Source: DSNY01 sp037442465
GTDB taxonomy: Bacteria; Pseudomonadota; Gammaproteobacteria; Burkholderiales; Burkholderiaceae_F
Direction: 5' to 3'
Assembly (NCBI GenBank): GCA_037442465.1
Contig: JBBIQI010000070.1
Coordinates: 1 to 15,491 of the forward strand
Length of the DNA stretch: 15,491 nucleotides
A program made the position numbers and the translations under genes. Under the pieces are notes generated by a model. It was not told the DNA's origin and did not search any database. It was given only the letters and a program-made list of their open reading frames with translations. Positions within the stretch are counted from its first letter, which is position 1; every line of letters starts with the position of its first letter. Of this stretch, positions 7,491 to 15,103 are shown piece after piece.

Positions 7491-8675
7491 TCAGTTGGCG
7501 GTCAGCGCGGGCGTGCGCGGTGCGTCCTTGTCGGCGACCCTCGAGCCGGCCGGCGTGCCGCTGATGATCTTCGCTGCCAGGCCCTCGCGCAGATTGTCGA
7601 ACCGGGTCGCGATCACCTGGTCGGCCGGTGTGACGCCGTCGACGATCTCGACCAGCTGCGCGCGTTCGTCGCGCCGGCCGAGCCTGATCTGCCGCCGCAC
7701 GAGCTTGCCTTCTGCGATCACCCAGACGATCGGCTGTCCGTTGTCGATGCGCACGGCCGCGAGCGGCAGCGCGGGCACTTCCTTGTCCGCGCCGACGCGC
7801 AGCCGCACGCGCGCAAACATCCCGGCGCGCAAGACCGAATCCTCGTTGGCGAGCGCGATGTGCACGTGGATCGTCCGCGTGCCGGGCTCGGCGCTCGGGT
7901 TGATCCGGTCGACGCGGCCTGCAAACGCGCGGCCGCTCAGCCCCTCGATCTCGACCTCCGCGCTGGCGCCGCGCGCGATTTGCGCCACGTCCGACACGGG
8001 CGCCTGCGCCTGCACTTCGAGCTGCGCCAGATCGACGATCGCGAAAAGCGGCGCATCGAACGAAACCTTCTCGCCCGGCTGCACGTAGCGCTTGGCGACG
8101 TGGCCGGCGATCGGCGCGCGCACTATCGCGTCGTTCAGCATCAACTGCGTCTGCTCCAACTGCGCGCGCGCGGCTTCGACGGCGGCGGCCTGCGCGCGGT
8201 ACGCGCTGTCGGCGGTGTCGAACGCGTTCTTCGAGATGAAGTTCTGCTGGACGAGCTGCGCGTTGGCCTGGCGGGTGCGTTCGGTCTGCTCGAGCTGCGC
8301 TCGCGCCGACGCCAGTGCAGCGGCGCGCTCGGCAAGCTGCGAGCGCAGCGCGGCCGTGTCGCATTCGGCGATCACCTGGCCGGCCGCCACACGATCGCCT
8401 TCGCGCACGAACACGCGGCGCACCTCGGCCGACAGCTTGGAGCGCACGGTCGCCTGCGACACGGCCAGCACGTTGCCGGGAAGCACAATCTCCTGCGCGA
8501 GCGCGCGCGGCGCAAGCCGGGTGATGTCCTGTTGCGAGAATTCGAGCGGCGGAACTTCCTTCTTCTTGTCCTTACCGCGCTCGGCTGCACCGCGCACGCC
8601 AACCGCCGCGCCGATGCCGCCCGCCACGAGCAGCGCGCCGATCGCGGCAAGCCACAGCTTGCGTCCTTTCGTCAT
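7491..8675 (-). CDS. RND efflux periplasmic adaptor (membrane fusion protein)
   Basis: A 394-residue adaptor. Residues 7-27 form an uncleaved signal-anchor or signal helix (LWLAAIGALLVAGGIGAAVG) without a lipobox cysteine. The lipoyl half-motifs flank an alpha-helical hairpin: GNVLAVSQATVRSKLSAEV with VREGDRVAAGQVIAE before it (67-104), and VRAPIAGHVAKRYVQPGE after it (185-202). The hairpin (107-180) is rich in Ala/Gln coiled-coil sequence. Beta-barrel and membrane-proximal domains follow. The ATG at 8675 is chosen because GAGGGGG lies six bases upstream and the signal helix starts at once; the frame stays open to 8747 but those residues are Arg-rich and have no such site. It links the downstream pump to an outer-membrane channel. 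It is the first gene of the two-gene operon. Confidence 0.93.
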   Translation of the reverse strand: MTKGRKLWLAAIGALLVAGGIGAAVGVRGAAERGKDKKKEVPPLEFSQQDITRLAPRALAQEIVLPGNVLAVSQATVRSKLSAEVRRVFVREGDRVAAGQVIAECDTAALRSQLAERAAALASARAQLEQTERTRQANAQLVQQNFISKNAFDTADSAYRAQAAAVEAARAQLEQTQLMLNDAIVRAPIAGHVAKRYVQPGEKVSFDAPLFAIVDLAQLEVQAQAPVSDVAQIARGASAEVEIEGLSGRAFAGRVDRINPSAEPGTRTIHVHIALANEDSVLRAGMFARVRLRVGADKEVPALPLAAVRIDNGQPIVWVIAEGKLVRRQIRLGRRDERAQLVEIVDGVTPADQVIATRFDNLREGLAAKIISGTPAGSRVADKDAPRTPALTAN

Positions 8676-8801
8676 CGTTTCCCCCTCGCGCGACGCGCCC
8701 GAACGACCCGATCCGGGCCGCGGCCGCATGCGCCGGCGCTGCCGCACCGCGGGTGGCGGGCTGGTGCGCGGCGTGCCGCAGCATGTCGTTCGAAGGCGCG
8801 G

Positions 8802-8807
8802 ATTATG
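8802..8807 (-). promoter_or_regulatory. Candidate -10 element for the efflux operon
   Basis: On the minus strand CATAAT, a five-of-six match to the -10 consensus, is followed by CCGCGCC. It is the only A/T-rich patch in the 222-base gap between ntrC and the adaptor gene and would give a leader of about 120 bases. I see no convincing -35 at 16-18 bases, so an activator may be needed or the call may be wrong. The rest of the gap (8676-8897) shows no gene. Confidence 0.3.
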
Positions 8808-8897
8808 GCGGCGCGGTCAGGCGAGCGCGCGCCCGATGCGACGGATTGCGCGCAGCGGCGACGGAATGCAGCGCGCCGCGACGAACACGCGGGCGGC

Positions 8898-10349
8898 TCA
8901 ATCGTCCAGGCCGAGCTCCTGGATCTTGCGGGTGATCGTGTTGCGGCCTACGCCGAGTTTGACGGCCGCTTCGATGCGGCGGCCACGCGTGTACTTCAGG
9001 ACGGTGGCGATCAACGCACCTTCGAACTCGCGCCCCAGCTCGGCCATCAGGTCGCCCCTGCCCTCGGCGAGCCGGCGCTCGACTTCGACGACGAGCAACG
9101 CACGCCAATCGCGCAGCGGCGCTTCGGCGACCGGCGGCTCGCTCGACACCGCGGCCGCAGCCGCGGCGGCAGGCAGTGGAGCCGCCGGCGGCTCGGCCTG
9201 CCTGCGCAGCTCGACGGGCAGATCTTCGACCTTGACGACCTGTGCCGGCGCCAGCACCGTGAGCCAATGGCACAGGTTCTCGAGCTGACGCACGTTGCCC
9301 GGGAACGGCAACTGCTGGATGTGTTTCAGCGCTTCGTCCGACAGCCGCTTGGGTTCCACACCGAGCTCGCGCGCGCTCTTGGTCAGGAAGTGCCGCGCCA
9401 GCAGCGGGATGTCCTCGCGCCGTTCGCGTAGCGGCGGCAGCCGCAGCCGGATCACGTTCAGCCGGTGATACAGGTCCTCGCGGAACAGGCCTTGGCGCAC
9501 CCGCTCCTCGAGATCCTGGTGGGTCGCCGCGATCACCCGCGCATCGGCCTTGATCGGCTGGTGGCCGCCGACGCGGTAATAGAAGCCGTCGGACAGTACG
9601 CGCAGCAGCCGCGTCTGCAGTTCGGCCGGCATGTCGCCGATCTCGTCCAGGAACAGCGTGCCGCCTTCGGCCTGCTCGAAGCGGCCGCGTCGCATCGACT
9701 GCGCACCGGTGAAGGCGCCGCGCTCGTGGCCGAACAGTTCGCTTTCGAGCAGGTCGCGCGGGATCGCCGCCATGTTCAACGCGATGAACGGGCCACCGCT
9801 CCTCGCGCAGTGCTTGTGCAGGGCGCGCGCGACGACCTCCTTGCCGCTGCCGGATTCGCCGGTCAGCAGCACGGTAACGTTCGAATGCGCGAGCCGCCCG
9901 ATCGCGCGGAACACCTCCTGCATCGACGGCGCCTGGCCGAGGATCTCGGGCACTTCGAGCGGTGCTTCGTCGTTGGCCGACTCGCGCAAGCTCTCGTCGA
10001 CCGCGCGGCGGATCAGCTCGACGGCGCGATCGACGTCGAAAGGCTTCGGCAAGTATTCGAACGCGCCGCCCTGAAAGGCCGACACCGCGCTTTCTAGGTC
10101 CGAATACGCGGTCATGATGATCACCGGCAGCGCCGGATGCTTGCGCTTGACCGCGCGCAGCAGCTCGATGCCGTTGCCTCCCGGCATGCGGATGTCGGAG
10201 ACGAGCACCTGCGGACTGGCCGACTCCAGCTCGTGCAACACCTCCTGCGCACCGCCAAACGCCCTGCACGGGATGTGCTCGCGCGCCAGCGCCTTCTCCA
10301 GCACCCAGCGGATCGAGCGGTCGTCGTCGACGATCCAGATCGGTTTCAT
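8898..10349 (-). CDS. ntrC: Nitrogen regulation response regulator NtrC (NRI)
   Basis: A 483-residue sigma-54 activator with the full three-domain plan. The receiver is at 1-120: acidic pocket DDD (8-10), phospho-acceptor D52 in VSDIRMPGGNG, T80 and K102. The AAA+ domain is at about 136-370: Walker A GESGSGKE (164-171), the sigma-54 contact loop GAFTGA (211-216), Walker B LFLDEIGD (232-239) and the arginine-finger region LFREDLYHRL (288-297). After an Ala/Pro-rich linker (385-412) comes a Fis-type helix-turn-helix (about 441-483) with RIEAAVKLGVGRNTITRKI. The ATG at 10349 overlaps the ntrB stop as ATGA; the longer open frame upstream is ntrB in another frame. When phosphorylated by NtrB it would activate glnA through the palindromes upstream of that gene. 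Confidence 0.96.
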   Translation of the reverse strand: MKPIWIVDDDRSIRWVLEKALAREHIPCRAFGGAQEVLHELESASPQVLVSDIRMPGGNGIELLRAVKRKHPALPVIIMTAYSDLESAVSAFQGGAFEYLPKPFDVDRAVELIRRAVDESLRESANDEAPLEVPEILGQAPSMQEVFRAIGRLAHSNVTVLLTGESGSGKEVVARALHKHCARSGGPFIALNMAAIPRDLLESELFGHERGAFTGAQSMRRGRFEQAEGGTLFLDEIGDMPAELQTRLLRVLSDGFYYRVGGHQPIKADARVIAATHQDLEERVRQGLFREDLYHRLNVIRLRLPPLRERREDIPLLARHFLTKSARELGVEPKRLSDEALKHIQQLPFPGNVRQLENLCHWLTVLAPAQVVKVEDLPVELRRQAEPPAAPLPAAAAAAAVSSEPPVAEAPLRDWRALLVVEVERRLAEGRGDLMAELGREFEGALIATVLKYTRGRRIEAAVKLGVGRNTITRKIQELGLDD

Positions 10350-11437
10350 TTGTACGGGATCAGTATCCGGAACTCGGTGCGGCCGGGACGCGAATCCACC
10401 TCGATCGCGCCGTCGTGCTGCTGGATGAAGGTCTGCGCCAGCGTCAGTCCGAGCCCGCTGCCGCCTTCGCGGCCCGACACCAGCGGATAGAAGATGCGCT
10501 CCTTCAACGCCTCGGGCACCCCCGGGCCGTTGTCGATCACGTGCAAGGCCAGCGCCAGCCGGTGGCGGTGGCGCGCGATCGTCACCTGGCGCGCCACCCG
10601 CGTGCGTACGACGATCTCGGCGTCGCCCGCCGCGATGCGCGCCTCGAGCGCCTGCGCGGCGTTGCGCACGACGTTCAGCAGCGCCTGGATCAACTGCTCG
10701 CGGTCGCCCTGTACGTCGGGCACCGAGGCGTCGTAGTCGCGCCGCACCGAAAGCCCACACGGAAACTCGGCGCAGATCACCGCGCGCACACGCTCGCACA
10801 CCTCGTGGATGTTGACGGGGCCGACCACGCGCGGCGCGCGGTGCGGCGCAAGCAGCCGGTCGACCAGCGACTGCAGGCGGTCGGCCTCGTCGATGATCAC
10901 GCGCGTGTATTCGCGCTGCTCGGCCGAGGCCAGTTCGCGCTCCAGAAGCTGCGCCGCACCGCGAATTCCGCCAAGCGGATTCTTGATCTCGTGCGCGAGA
11001 CTGCGCAGCAGCTGCCGGTTGGCTTCGGTCTGGTCGAGCTGGTGCTCCTCGCGCGCGACCTTCAACTGCTGCTCGACCTCGGCCAGCTCGAGCGCGAGCG
11101 GCGTGTCGTCGGCATACAGCGCCGAGGCAACCGCCTGCACCGGCAGCGGTTCACGGTGCGGCCGCCGCACCGAAAGAAGCTGCCGTCGCAGGCCGAGGTT
11201 GTTCGCGCGCGCCTCGGCGAGCATCTGTTCGACCTCGGCTTCCTCGGCGAAAAGCCGTGCCGCACGATGGCCGACCAGGCTGCGGCGCGATAGATCGAAC
11301 AACTGCTCGGCCGCCTGGTTCGCGTACGCGACTGCGCCATCGGCGCCGACGATCAACACCGCGGTCGCGAGCAGGTCGAGCCCAGCGTAACGGGACGGCG
11401 CCTGCAGCGCGGCCGGGTCGGCGTCGAACCAGCTCAT
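10346..11437 (-). CDS. ntrB: Nitrogen regulation sensor kinase NtrB (NRII)
   Basis: A 363-residue cytoplasmic histidine kinase/phosphatase without membrane segments, as expected for NtrB. A PAS domain at about 15-110 includes GLDLLATAVLIVGADGAVAYAN. The H-box RSLAHEIKNPLGGIRGAAQLLERE (145-168) carries the phosphorylated H149. The ATPase domain has the N-box NVVRNAAQAL (255-264), DNGPGVP (302-308) and GSGLGL (326-331). The ATG at 11437 is preferred, with GGAG eight bases upstream; the frame stays open to 11737 but that part is a shadow of the DUF4124 gene. The last codons overlap ntrC by four bases. In the known system PII protein tells NtrB whether to phosphorylate or dephosphorylate NtrC according to glutamine level; PII is not encoded in this window. 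Confidence 0.95.
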   Translation of the reverse strand: MSWFDADPAALQAPSRYAGLDLLATAVLIVGADGAVAYANQAAEQLFDLSRRSLVGHRAARLFAEEAEVEQMLAEARANNLGLRRQLLSVRRPHREPLPVQAVASALYADDTPLALELAEVEQQLKVAREEHQLDQTEANRQLLRSLAHEIKNPLGGIRGAAQLLERELASAEQREYTRVIIDEADRLQSLVDRLLAPHRAPRVVGPVNIHEVCERVRAVICAEFPCGLSVRRDYDASVPDVQGDREQLIQALLNVVRNAAQALEARIAAGDAEIVVRTRVARQVTIARHRHRLALALHVIDNGPGVPEALKERIFYPLVSGREGGSGLGLTLAQTFIQQHDGAIEVDSRPGRTEFRILIPYK

Positions 11438-11489
11438 CGAGCCGGCTCCGGCGATGCGTGCGGCACGCCGCTGCGCGCGGCGCGCAGGG

Positions 11490-12014
11490 CTACTGACGCA
11501 GCAGCGCGAGCTCCCGCAGCAGCGACGCGACGTTGTTCTCGCTGCGCTGGATCTCTTCCTGCAGACGCTGCACGCGCTCCTGGTAGCGCGCGAAATTGCG
11601 TGTCTCGTCGCCGCGGCGCTCCGGCTCGCCGTTGTTGAACTCGGCGCGCAGCCGCGCGAGCTTGTCCTGCTCGGCGCGCAGTTCTTCTTCCAGGATGCGC
11701 CGGCGCTCGCCGTCGCGCGAGCGCTGCGTTTCGCCATCGACGCGCGGGAAGTTCGCCGGCGTAACCGCGCGCGATTCGTTCGCCGAGGGGCTGCCGTTCG
11801 GTCGTGTGGGCAGCTTCGGGGCCGGCACCGTCAGGATCGGCTGCACGTCGACCTTCTTGCAGCCCTTGGGCGCGCCGACGTTCTGGTAGGTCTTGCGGCC
11901 CTGTTCGTCGACGCAGACGAAGATGTCCGACTGCGCAAGCGCGCGCGCCGACAGGCCCATCGCCCACGGCACGGTCAACAGCAGCAGCCCCTTGCGCAGC
12001 ATCCTCGCACCCAT
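11490..12014 (-). CDS. Exported DUF4124 coiled-coil protein
   Basis: A 174-residue small secreted protein. Residues 1-28 form a signal peptide (LRKGLLLLTVPWAMGLSARALA) with a likely cut after ALA. A DUF4124-like segment follows, IFVCVDEQGRKTYQNVGAPKGCKK (31-54), with two cysteines at 34 and 52. After a Pro-rich spacer the C-terminal half (about 98-174) is strongly charged with heptad-like Leu/Ala spacing, two coiled-coil helices broken near 128-138. The start is either ATG 12014 (used here) or ATG 12002; neither has a clear ribosome binding site at good spacing. It lies between glnA and ntrB in the same direction, ending 52 bases before the ntrB start. Its function is not known to me. The position suggests co-expression with ntrBC, not necessarily a nitrogen role. 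Confidence 0.85.
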   Translation of the reverse strand: MGARMLRKGLLLLTVPWAMGLSARALAQSDIFVCVDEQGRKTYQNVGAPKGCKKVDVQPILTVPAPKLPTRPNGSPSANESRAVTPANFPRVDGETQRSRDGERRRILEEELRAEQDKLARLRAEFNNGEPERRGDETRNFARYQERVQRLQEEIQRSENNVASLLRELALLRQ

Positions 12015-12033
12015 AGCGCAACGATCCGCGGCG

Positions 12034-12060
12034 AGTGTAAGGCAGGCCCCCCGGCGGCAA
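12034..12060 (-). promoter_or_regulatory. Weak candidate promoter for DUF4124-ntrBC
   Basis: On the minus strand TTGCCG (12055-12060) and TACACT (12034-12039) resemble -35 and -10 boxes, but the 15-base spacing is short. It lies downstream of the glnA terminator and just before the DUF4124 start, where a secondary promoter for ntrBC would be needed. Confidence 0.25.
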
Positions 12061-12071
12061 CATCCCGTATG

Positions 12072-12092
12072 CCGGCGCAATGCCGGTTTTTT
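12072..12092 (+). terminator. Intrinsic-terminator-like hairpin on the + strand
   Basis: CCGGC (12072-12076), loop GCAAT, GCCGG (12082-12086), then six T residues (12087-12092). This is a short stem with a good T-run reading rightward. No + strand gene precedes it, so if it works it would stop antisense transcription entering the glnA region. The stem is only five pairs long. Confidence 0.35.
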
Positions 12093-12137
12093 CGAAGGCT
12101 GCGGCGTCGTGCATGCGAAGCGGGCCTGCACCCAGCG

Positions 12138-12162
12138 AAAAAGGGGCGGTGAACCGCCCCTT
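12138..12162 (-). terminator. Rho-independent terminator after glnA
   Basis: GGGGCGGT (12143-12150) and ACCGCCCC (12153-12160) form a GC-rich stem, extended by AA/TT pairs at its base. In the glnA direction it ends in five T residues (complement of 12138-12142). It lies 25 to 49 bases after the glnA stop. It would end most glnA transcripts before the DUF4124 and ntrBC genes, as the terminator between glnA and glnL does in enteric bacteria. Confidence 0.85.
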
Positions 12163-12186
12163 CCTCGTGCGGGCCGCCGGCGCTCC

Positions 12187-13599
12187 TTACGCGGCGTAGT
12201 ACATGTCGAATTCGACCGGATGGGTCGTCATGCGGAAGCGCGTGACCTCTTCCATCTTCAGCGCGATGTAGGCGTCGATCATGTCGTTGCTGAACACGCC
12301 GCCGCGCGTGAGGAACTCGCGGTCTTTGTCCAGGCTTTCCAAGGCCTCGTCGAGCGACGCGCACGGATGCGGGATCTTCGCGGCCTCTTCCGGCTCGAGG
12401 TCGTACAGGTTCTTGTCCATCGGTTCGCCCGGATGGATCTTGTTCTGCACGCCGTCCAGGCCCGCCATCATCATCGCCGCGAACGCGAGGTACGGATTGG
12501 CCGTGGGATCCGGGAAGCGCACTTCGACACGACGGCCCTTGGGATTCGACACGTACGGGATGCGGCAGGCTGCCGAACGATTACGCGCCGAGTACGCGAG
12601 GTTGATCGGTGCCTCGAAGCCGGGCACGAGACGCTTGTACGAATTGGTGCCCGGGTTGGTCAGCGCATTCAGCGCCTTGGCGTGCTTGATGATGCCGCCG
12701 ATGTAATACAGCGCGAAGTCCGACAGCCCAGCGTAGCCGTTGCCGGCGAACAGGTTCTGTCCGTCCTTCCAGATCGACTGGTGCACGTGCATGCCCGAGC
12801 CGTTGTCGCCGACGACCGGCTTCGGCATGAAGGTCGCCGTCTTGCCGTAACTCGCGGCAACGTTCCAGACGGTGTACTTCAGGATCTGCAGCCAGTCGGC
12901 GCGTTTGACCAGCGTGTTGAACTTGGTGCCGATCTCGCACTGGCCGGGGGCGGCCACCTCGTGGTGGTGCACCTCGACCTCCACCCCCTGCTGTTCGAGC
13001 AGCAGGCACATCTCCGAGCGGATGTCCTGCAACGAATCGACCGGCGGTACCGGGAAGTAGCCGCCCTTGACCGGCGGGCGATGCGCGAGGTTGCCACCTT
13101 CGTAGTCGATCCCGCTCGACCAGGGTGCTTCTTCCGACTTGATCTTGACGAAGCAGCCCGACATGTCGACGCTCCACGTCACGGAGTCGAAGATGAAGAA
13201 CTCGGGCTCGGGACCGAAGTAAGCGGTGTCGCCGATGCCGGTCGACTTCAGGTACGCCTCGGCGCGCTTGGCGATCGAGCGCGGGTCGCGATCGTAGCCC
13301 TTGCCGGTCGACGGCTCGATCACGTCGCAGGTAAGGATCAGCGTGTTCTCCTCGCGGAACGGATCCATGCGCGCCGTGCCGGGATCCGGCATCAGCAGCA
13401 TGTCGGACGCCTCGATGCCCTTCCATCCGGCGATCGACGAGCCGTCGAACGCGTGGCCGTGCTCGAACTTGTCTTCGTTGAACACTTTCGCCGGCACGCT
13501 GACGTGCTGCTCCTTGCCGCGGGTGTCGGTGAAACGCAGGTCAACGAATTTCACTTCGTTGTCCGCGAGCATCTTCATCACGTCTTTGGGCGTGGCCAT
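12187..13599 (-). CDS. glnA: Glutamine synthetase type I
   Basis: A 470-residue GSI that makes glutamine from glutamate, ammonia and ATP, working as a cytoplasmic dodecamer. Visible signatures are FDGSSIAGW (51-59), the metal-binding region FGPEPEFFIFD (128-138), KPVVGDNGSGMHVHQSIWKDG (260-280), the glutamate flap/active-site region NPGTNSYKRLVPGFEAP (315-331) and NRSAACRIP (340-348). Y399 in MDKNLYDLEPEE is the adenylylation tyrosine of the GSI-beta class, so GlnE-type control by PII and uridylyltransferase is expected. Start ATG 13599 has AGGAG about eight bases upstream. It is preceded by NtrC-like palindromes and a candidate sigma-54 promoter and followed by a terminator, so it can be transcribed alone. 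Confidence 0.98.
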   Translation of the reverse strand: MATPKDVMKMLADNEVKFVDLRFTDTRGKEQHVSVPAKVFNEDKFEHGHAFDGSSIAGWKGIEASDMLLMPDPGTARMDPFREENTLILTCDVIEPSTGKGYDRDPRSIAKRAEAYLKSTGIGDTAYFGPEPEFFIFDSVTWSVDMSGCFVKIKSEEAPWSSGIDYEGGNLAHRPPVKGGYFPVPPVDSLQDIRSEMCLLLEQQGVEVEVHHHEVAAPGQCEIGTKFNTLVKRADWLQILKYTVWNVAASYGKTATFMPKPVVGDNGSGMHVHQSIWKDGQNLFAGNGYAGLSDFALYYIGGIIKHAKALNALTNPGTNSYKRLVPGFEAPINLAYSARNRSAACRIPYVSNPKGRRVEVRFPDPTANPYLAFAAMMMAGLDGVQNKIHPGEPMDKNLYDLEPEEAAKIPHPCASLDEALESLDKDREFLTRGGVFSNDMIDAYIALKMEEVTRFRMTTHPVEFDMYYAA

Positions 13600-13684
13600 C
13601 GATGGTTCTCCTCAAGTCGAGCCTGGTTGGAATCCCGTGTGCGACCGGCCAAGACACGCTCCGGTCGATCTGCCCCAAGCGATC

Positions 13685-13700
13685 AGCACGAACCATGCCG
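13685..13700 (-). promoter_or_regulatory. Candidate sigma-54 promoter of glnA
   Basis: On the minus strand CGGCATGGTTCGTGCT has the required GG-N10-GC core and matches the TGGCAC-N5-TTGCA consensus at most other positions. Transcription would start near 13675, giving a leader of about 75 bases, and the NtrC-like palindromes lie roughly 120-170 bases upstream, a usual enhancer distance. The -12 box reads GTGC and not TTGC, which lowers confidence. Confidence 0.45.
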
Positions 13701-13809
13701 ATCCCGCACTGCGGCGATCCAGCTTCGCACCGCCCTTGTGCATCAAGGACTTACGGCCAAGCTTGGCGCTCGCTAGACAGAGAAGGGATACAAATTGAGG
13801 CCCCGTTCA

Positions 13810-13855
13810 GGTGCAGTATGCACCAAAAAGTGCACAAAAGCACCATCACGGTGCA
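13810..13855. promoter_or_regulatory. NtrC enhancer: paired TGCACC/GGTGCA palindromes
   Basis: Two tandem palindromes match the NtrC consensus TGCACC-N5-GGTGCA. AGCACCATCACGGTGCA (13839-13855) has the standard 17-base length and one mismatch in the outer pair. TGCACCAAAAAGTGCA (13819-13834) is one base shorter. Their centres are about 20 bases apart, two helical turns, as suits cooperative binding. A third partial symmetry, GGTGCA-GTA-TGCACC, covers 13810-13824. The block begins one base after the hemW stop and lies upstream of glnA. The match to the NtrC box is seen directly; binding by the NtrC encoded here is inferred. Confidence 0.8.
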
Positions 13856-15103
13856 TCAGCTGGCCGCTGCGCGCTCCGGAAGGAAGATCGACTGCAGGTT
13901 GCTCAGAAACCGTCGGCCCAGAGCCGTCGGGGCAACCCGTCGATGATCGCGCACGATCAGTCCGCGCGTCTCCGCCGCGTGGAGTTGGCGTTCGACGCAC
14001 GACAGGGCCAGCCCGGTGCGCTCCGTGAACAATGCCGGCGCGAAGCCCTCGTGCAGCCGCAGCGCATTGAGCATGAATTCGAACGCCAGATCGGCCCGTC
14101 CGACCTCGACGCTGTCGGCCACGAAGCGGCCCTGCCGCGCATTCTGCAGGTAGGACGCAGGCTGCCGAAAGCGCACCTGCCGCACGACCCGGTGCGGAAA
14201 GGACAGTTTGCTGTGCGCGCCCGCGCCGATGCCCAGGTAGTCGCCAAACTGCCAGTAGTTGAGATTGTGCCGGCAACGGTGACCGCGGCGCGCGTAGGCG
14301 GACACCTCGTAGTGCTCGTAACCCGCCTGGCCGGTTCGGACTTCGATCCAGTCGCCGACTGCGGCGACGACGTCCTCATCGGGCAGCGCTGGCGGGCGTT
14401 TGGCGAAGACGGTATTCGGCTCGATCGTCAACTGATACAGCGACAGGTGCGGCGGGGCGAACGACAGCGCGCACTCGATGTCGCGCTGCGCGGCCTCGAT
14501 CGTCTGACCGGGCAGCGCGTACATCAGGTCGAGGTTGAAGTCGTCGAACGCACGCTGCGCCAGTTCGATCGCGGCGATCGCTTGCGCGCGATCATGGATA
14601 CGACCGAGGCGCCGCAACTGCGCGTCGTCGAACGACTGGATGCCGATCGACAGCCGGTTGACGCCGGCCGCCCGCAAGGCGCCGAACTTCCCCGCCTCGA
14701 CCGTACCCGGATTCGCCTCGAGGGTGATCTCGCAATCGGCCGCCAGCGGCAGCAGCGCGCGCACGTCCGACAACAGCCGCTCGATTCCCGCAACGGAGAC
14801 CAGGCTTGGCGTGCCCCCACCGATGAACACACTGATGATCGGCCGGCCCCAGATCAGCGGCACCGCGGCCTCGAGGTCCGCGCGCAGCGCGGCCAGATAC
14901 TCGCGCTCCGGAATCGCTTCGACGCCGGCGGCGGGCTCGTGCGAGTTGAAGTCGCAGTAGGGGCACTTGCGCACGCACCACGGCCAGTGCACGTACAGCG
15001 CAAGCGGCGGCAGCGCTCTGAAGTCGAGCACGCCCGGCCGCAGGAACGCGGCCACATCGCTGGCCGCCGCCGACGCGGCCGTCACCAACGGAACCTTCAC
15101 CAT
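13856..15103 (-). CDS. hemW: HemW-type radical SAM heme chaperone
   Basis: A 415-residue radical SAM protein. The iron-sulfur cluster motif is C43-VRK-C47-PY-C50 followed by DFN. The absence of the extra cysteine two residues later separates HemW from true coproporphyrinogen dehydrogenase HemN. Next come VFIGGGTPS (about 92-100), EITLEANPGTVE, NRLSIGIQSFDD and a HemN-type C-terminal domain with NYWQFGDYLGIGAGAHS. HemW proteins bind heme and have been proposed to deliver it to respiratory proteins; older annotation calls them oxygen-independent coproporphyrinogen III oxidase. The ATG at 15103 overlaps the rdgB stop by seven bases, a coupled arrangement common in proteobacteria. The N-terminus before PLALYVHWPWC is about ten residues longer than usual. 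Confidence 0.94.
   Translation of the reverse strand: MVKVPLVTAASAAASDVAAFLRPGVLDFRALPPLALYVHWPWCVRKCPYCDFNSHEPAAGVEAIPEREYLAALRADLEAAVPLIWGRPIISVFIGGGTPSLVSVAGIERLLSDVRALLPLAADCEITLEANPGTVEAGKFGALRAAGVNRLSIGIQSFDDAQLRRLGRIHDRAQAIAAIELAQRAFDDFNLDLMYALPGQTIEAAQRDIECALSFAPPHLSLYQLTIEPNTVFAKRPPALPDEDVVAAVGDWIEVRTGQAGYEHYEVSAYARRGHRCRHNLNYWQFGDYLGIGAGAHSKLSFPHRVVRQVRFRQPASYLQNARQGRFVADSVEVGRADLAFEFMLNALRLHEGFAPALFTERTGLALSCVERQLHAAETRGLIVRDHRRVAPTALGRRFLSNLQSIFLPERAAAS

Noticed and set aside
5476..8364. A 962-codon minus-strand frame inside the RND genes
   Set aside because: Low-complexity Arg/Ala-rich translation in a second frame of two clear efflux genes.
4302..9431. A 1709-codon open frame on the + strand opposite the efflux genes and ntrC
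   Set aside because: It begins inside the inverted repeat, is extremely rich in Arg, His, Asp and Ala without any domain, and lies exactly opposite well-supported genes. GC-rich third positions commonly remove stops from this antisense frame.
8898..10799. A 633-codon frame giving ntrC a long N-terminal extension
   Set aside because: The extra 150 residues are a shadow of ntrB; the receiver domain starts at ATG 10349, which overlaps the ntrB stop.
13721..13736. A second GG-N10-GC candidate for the glnA sigma-54 promoter
   Set aside because: Outside the core it matches the consensus poorly (AGGGCG and AAGCT), less well than the element at 13685-13700.
11893..13776. A 627-codon + strand frame opposite glnA
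   Set aside because: Antisense shadow of a highly conserved gene; no motif and no ribosome binding site.
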